5,060 nt of DNA from Desulfobacterales bacterium (GTDB lineage: Bacteria > Desulfobacterota > Desulfobacteria > Desulfobacterales > C00003060): assembly GCA_030629475.1 (NCBI GenBank), contig DAOVOU010000193.1, positions 1-5,060 on the forward strand. The letters are read 5' to 3'. The position numbers and the translations under genes are program-made. Positions within the stretch are counted from its first letter, which is position 1; each line of letters starts with the position of its first letter. The notes under the pieces are model-generated. The model worked only from the letters and a program-made list of their open reading frames with translations. It searched no databases and had not been told where the DNA came from. Below, one piece after another: positions 4,675-5,060 of this stretch.

Positions 4675-5060
4675 ATGAAAATACAGGCGTCTGGAGACAA
4701 ATATCGCCTTCTGTTTGATTACGATCCGAATCCTATTTTTGTGGTTGATGCGGAATCGGCCAAAATCCTGGATGCGAACAAGCCGGCCAGCGTGACATAT
4801 CAATACGACTACCGAGAACTGTTGGAGATGTCCTTTCTCGAATTGTTCGATACTGACGAGGCGGATCGGCTCTGGAAACATCTTCATGACTTTGCCAGGG
4901 AGGACTCGGTCTTCATCCCCAAGCTATGGGCCAGGAGGAAAGGGGGTGATTATTTCTATATCCACTGCCATGCCCGGGCTGGTAAATTTCAAAAAACAGA
5001 AAGTGGAGCATCTGGTCTCTTTTATATTATTAGGACTGTAGATATTAGTGAACGTCTTGA
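4675..5060 (+). CDS. PAS-domain sensory protein (probable histidine kinase), N-terminal part, runs off the window
   Basis: The first 128 codons are visible and the frame stays open to the edge. They form one complete PAS-PAC unit: YRLLFDYDPNPIFVVDAES (10-28) and ILDANKPA (31-38) are the first strands, REL-LEMSFLELF (47-58) the following helix region, and GLFYIIRTVDISERL (114-128) the closing strand with the typical D-I-S/T-E-R ending that leads into a coiled coil. There is no membrane segment or signal peptide at the N-terminus, so this is a cytoplasmic sensor. In proteins of this type a HisKA/HATPase core commonly follows, sometimes with a receiver, but a diguanylate cyclase or other output is possible since nothing downstream is seen. 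The ATG at 4675 is the first reasonable start after an in-frame stop at 4639; a TTG at 4666 is the alternative. No Shine-Dalgarno is visible, which is unusual in this window. Transcribed divergently from the other kinase. Confidence 0.85.
   Translation, partial: MKIQASGDKYRLLFDYDPNPIFVVDAESAKILDANKPASVTYQYDYRELLEMSFLELFDTDEADRLWKHLHDFAREDSVFIPKLWARRKGGDYFYIHCHARAGKFQKTESGASGLFYIIRTVDISERL

Overview
The window looks like a chromosomal signal-transduction region from a Gram-negative bacterium that uses sigma-54. The style of the proteins (a NtrC-type regulator beside a two-transmembrane kinase, a UspA-like start reading MAEIKKILFPCDLTENSSKI, a PAS kinase) and the repeat-rich intergenic DNA suggest Desulfobacterota (sulfate-reducer-like delta-proteobacteria). 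That assignment is inference from sequence style; no marker gene is present.

Layout, left to right. (1) Positions 1-69, minus: the first 23 codons of a universal stress protein, cut by the window edge. (2) 70-532: a 463-bp non-coding stretch with a cluster of short perfect dyads (142-180) and a roughly 213-bp imperfect palindrome (303-515). (3) 533-934, minus: a small single-domain response regulator with an altered acidic pocket. (4) 935-1441: a 507-bp non-coding stretch with a well-matched sigma-54 promoter pointing into the small regulator, a second copy of its -24 half, a dyad at enhancer distance, a hairpin repeat, and an element bounded by 22-bp inverted repeats. (5) 1442-2875 and 2860-4347, both minus: a sigma-54-dependent NtrC-type response regulator and its sensor histidine kinase. 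The kinase comes first in transcription order and the two genes overlap by 16 bp. (6) 4348-4674: a divergent intergenic region with a candidate sigma-70 promoter for the kinase-regulator operon, an 8-bp tandem repeat and two dyads. (7) 4675 to the window end, plus: the N-terminal PAS domain of another sensory protein.

A simple circuit can be inferred. The membrane kinase phosphorylates the NtrC-type regulator. That regulator activates sigma-54 RNA polymerase at the promoter at 971-986, producing the small receiver protein. The UspA-like gene lies next downstream on the same strand. The promoter, the bEBP and the overlapping kinase gene are visible in the sequence; the wiring between them is inference. 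No RNA gene, CRISPR array, transposase or phage gene was seen.
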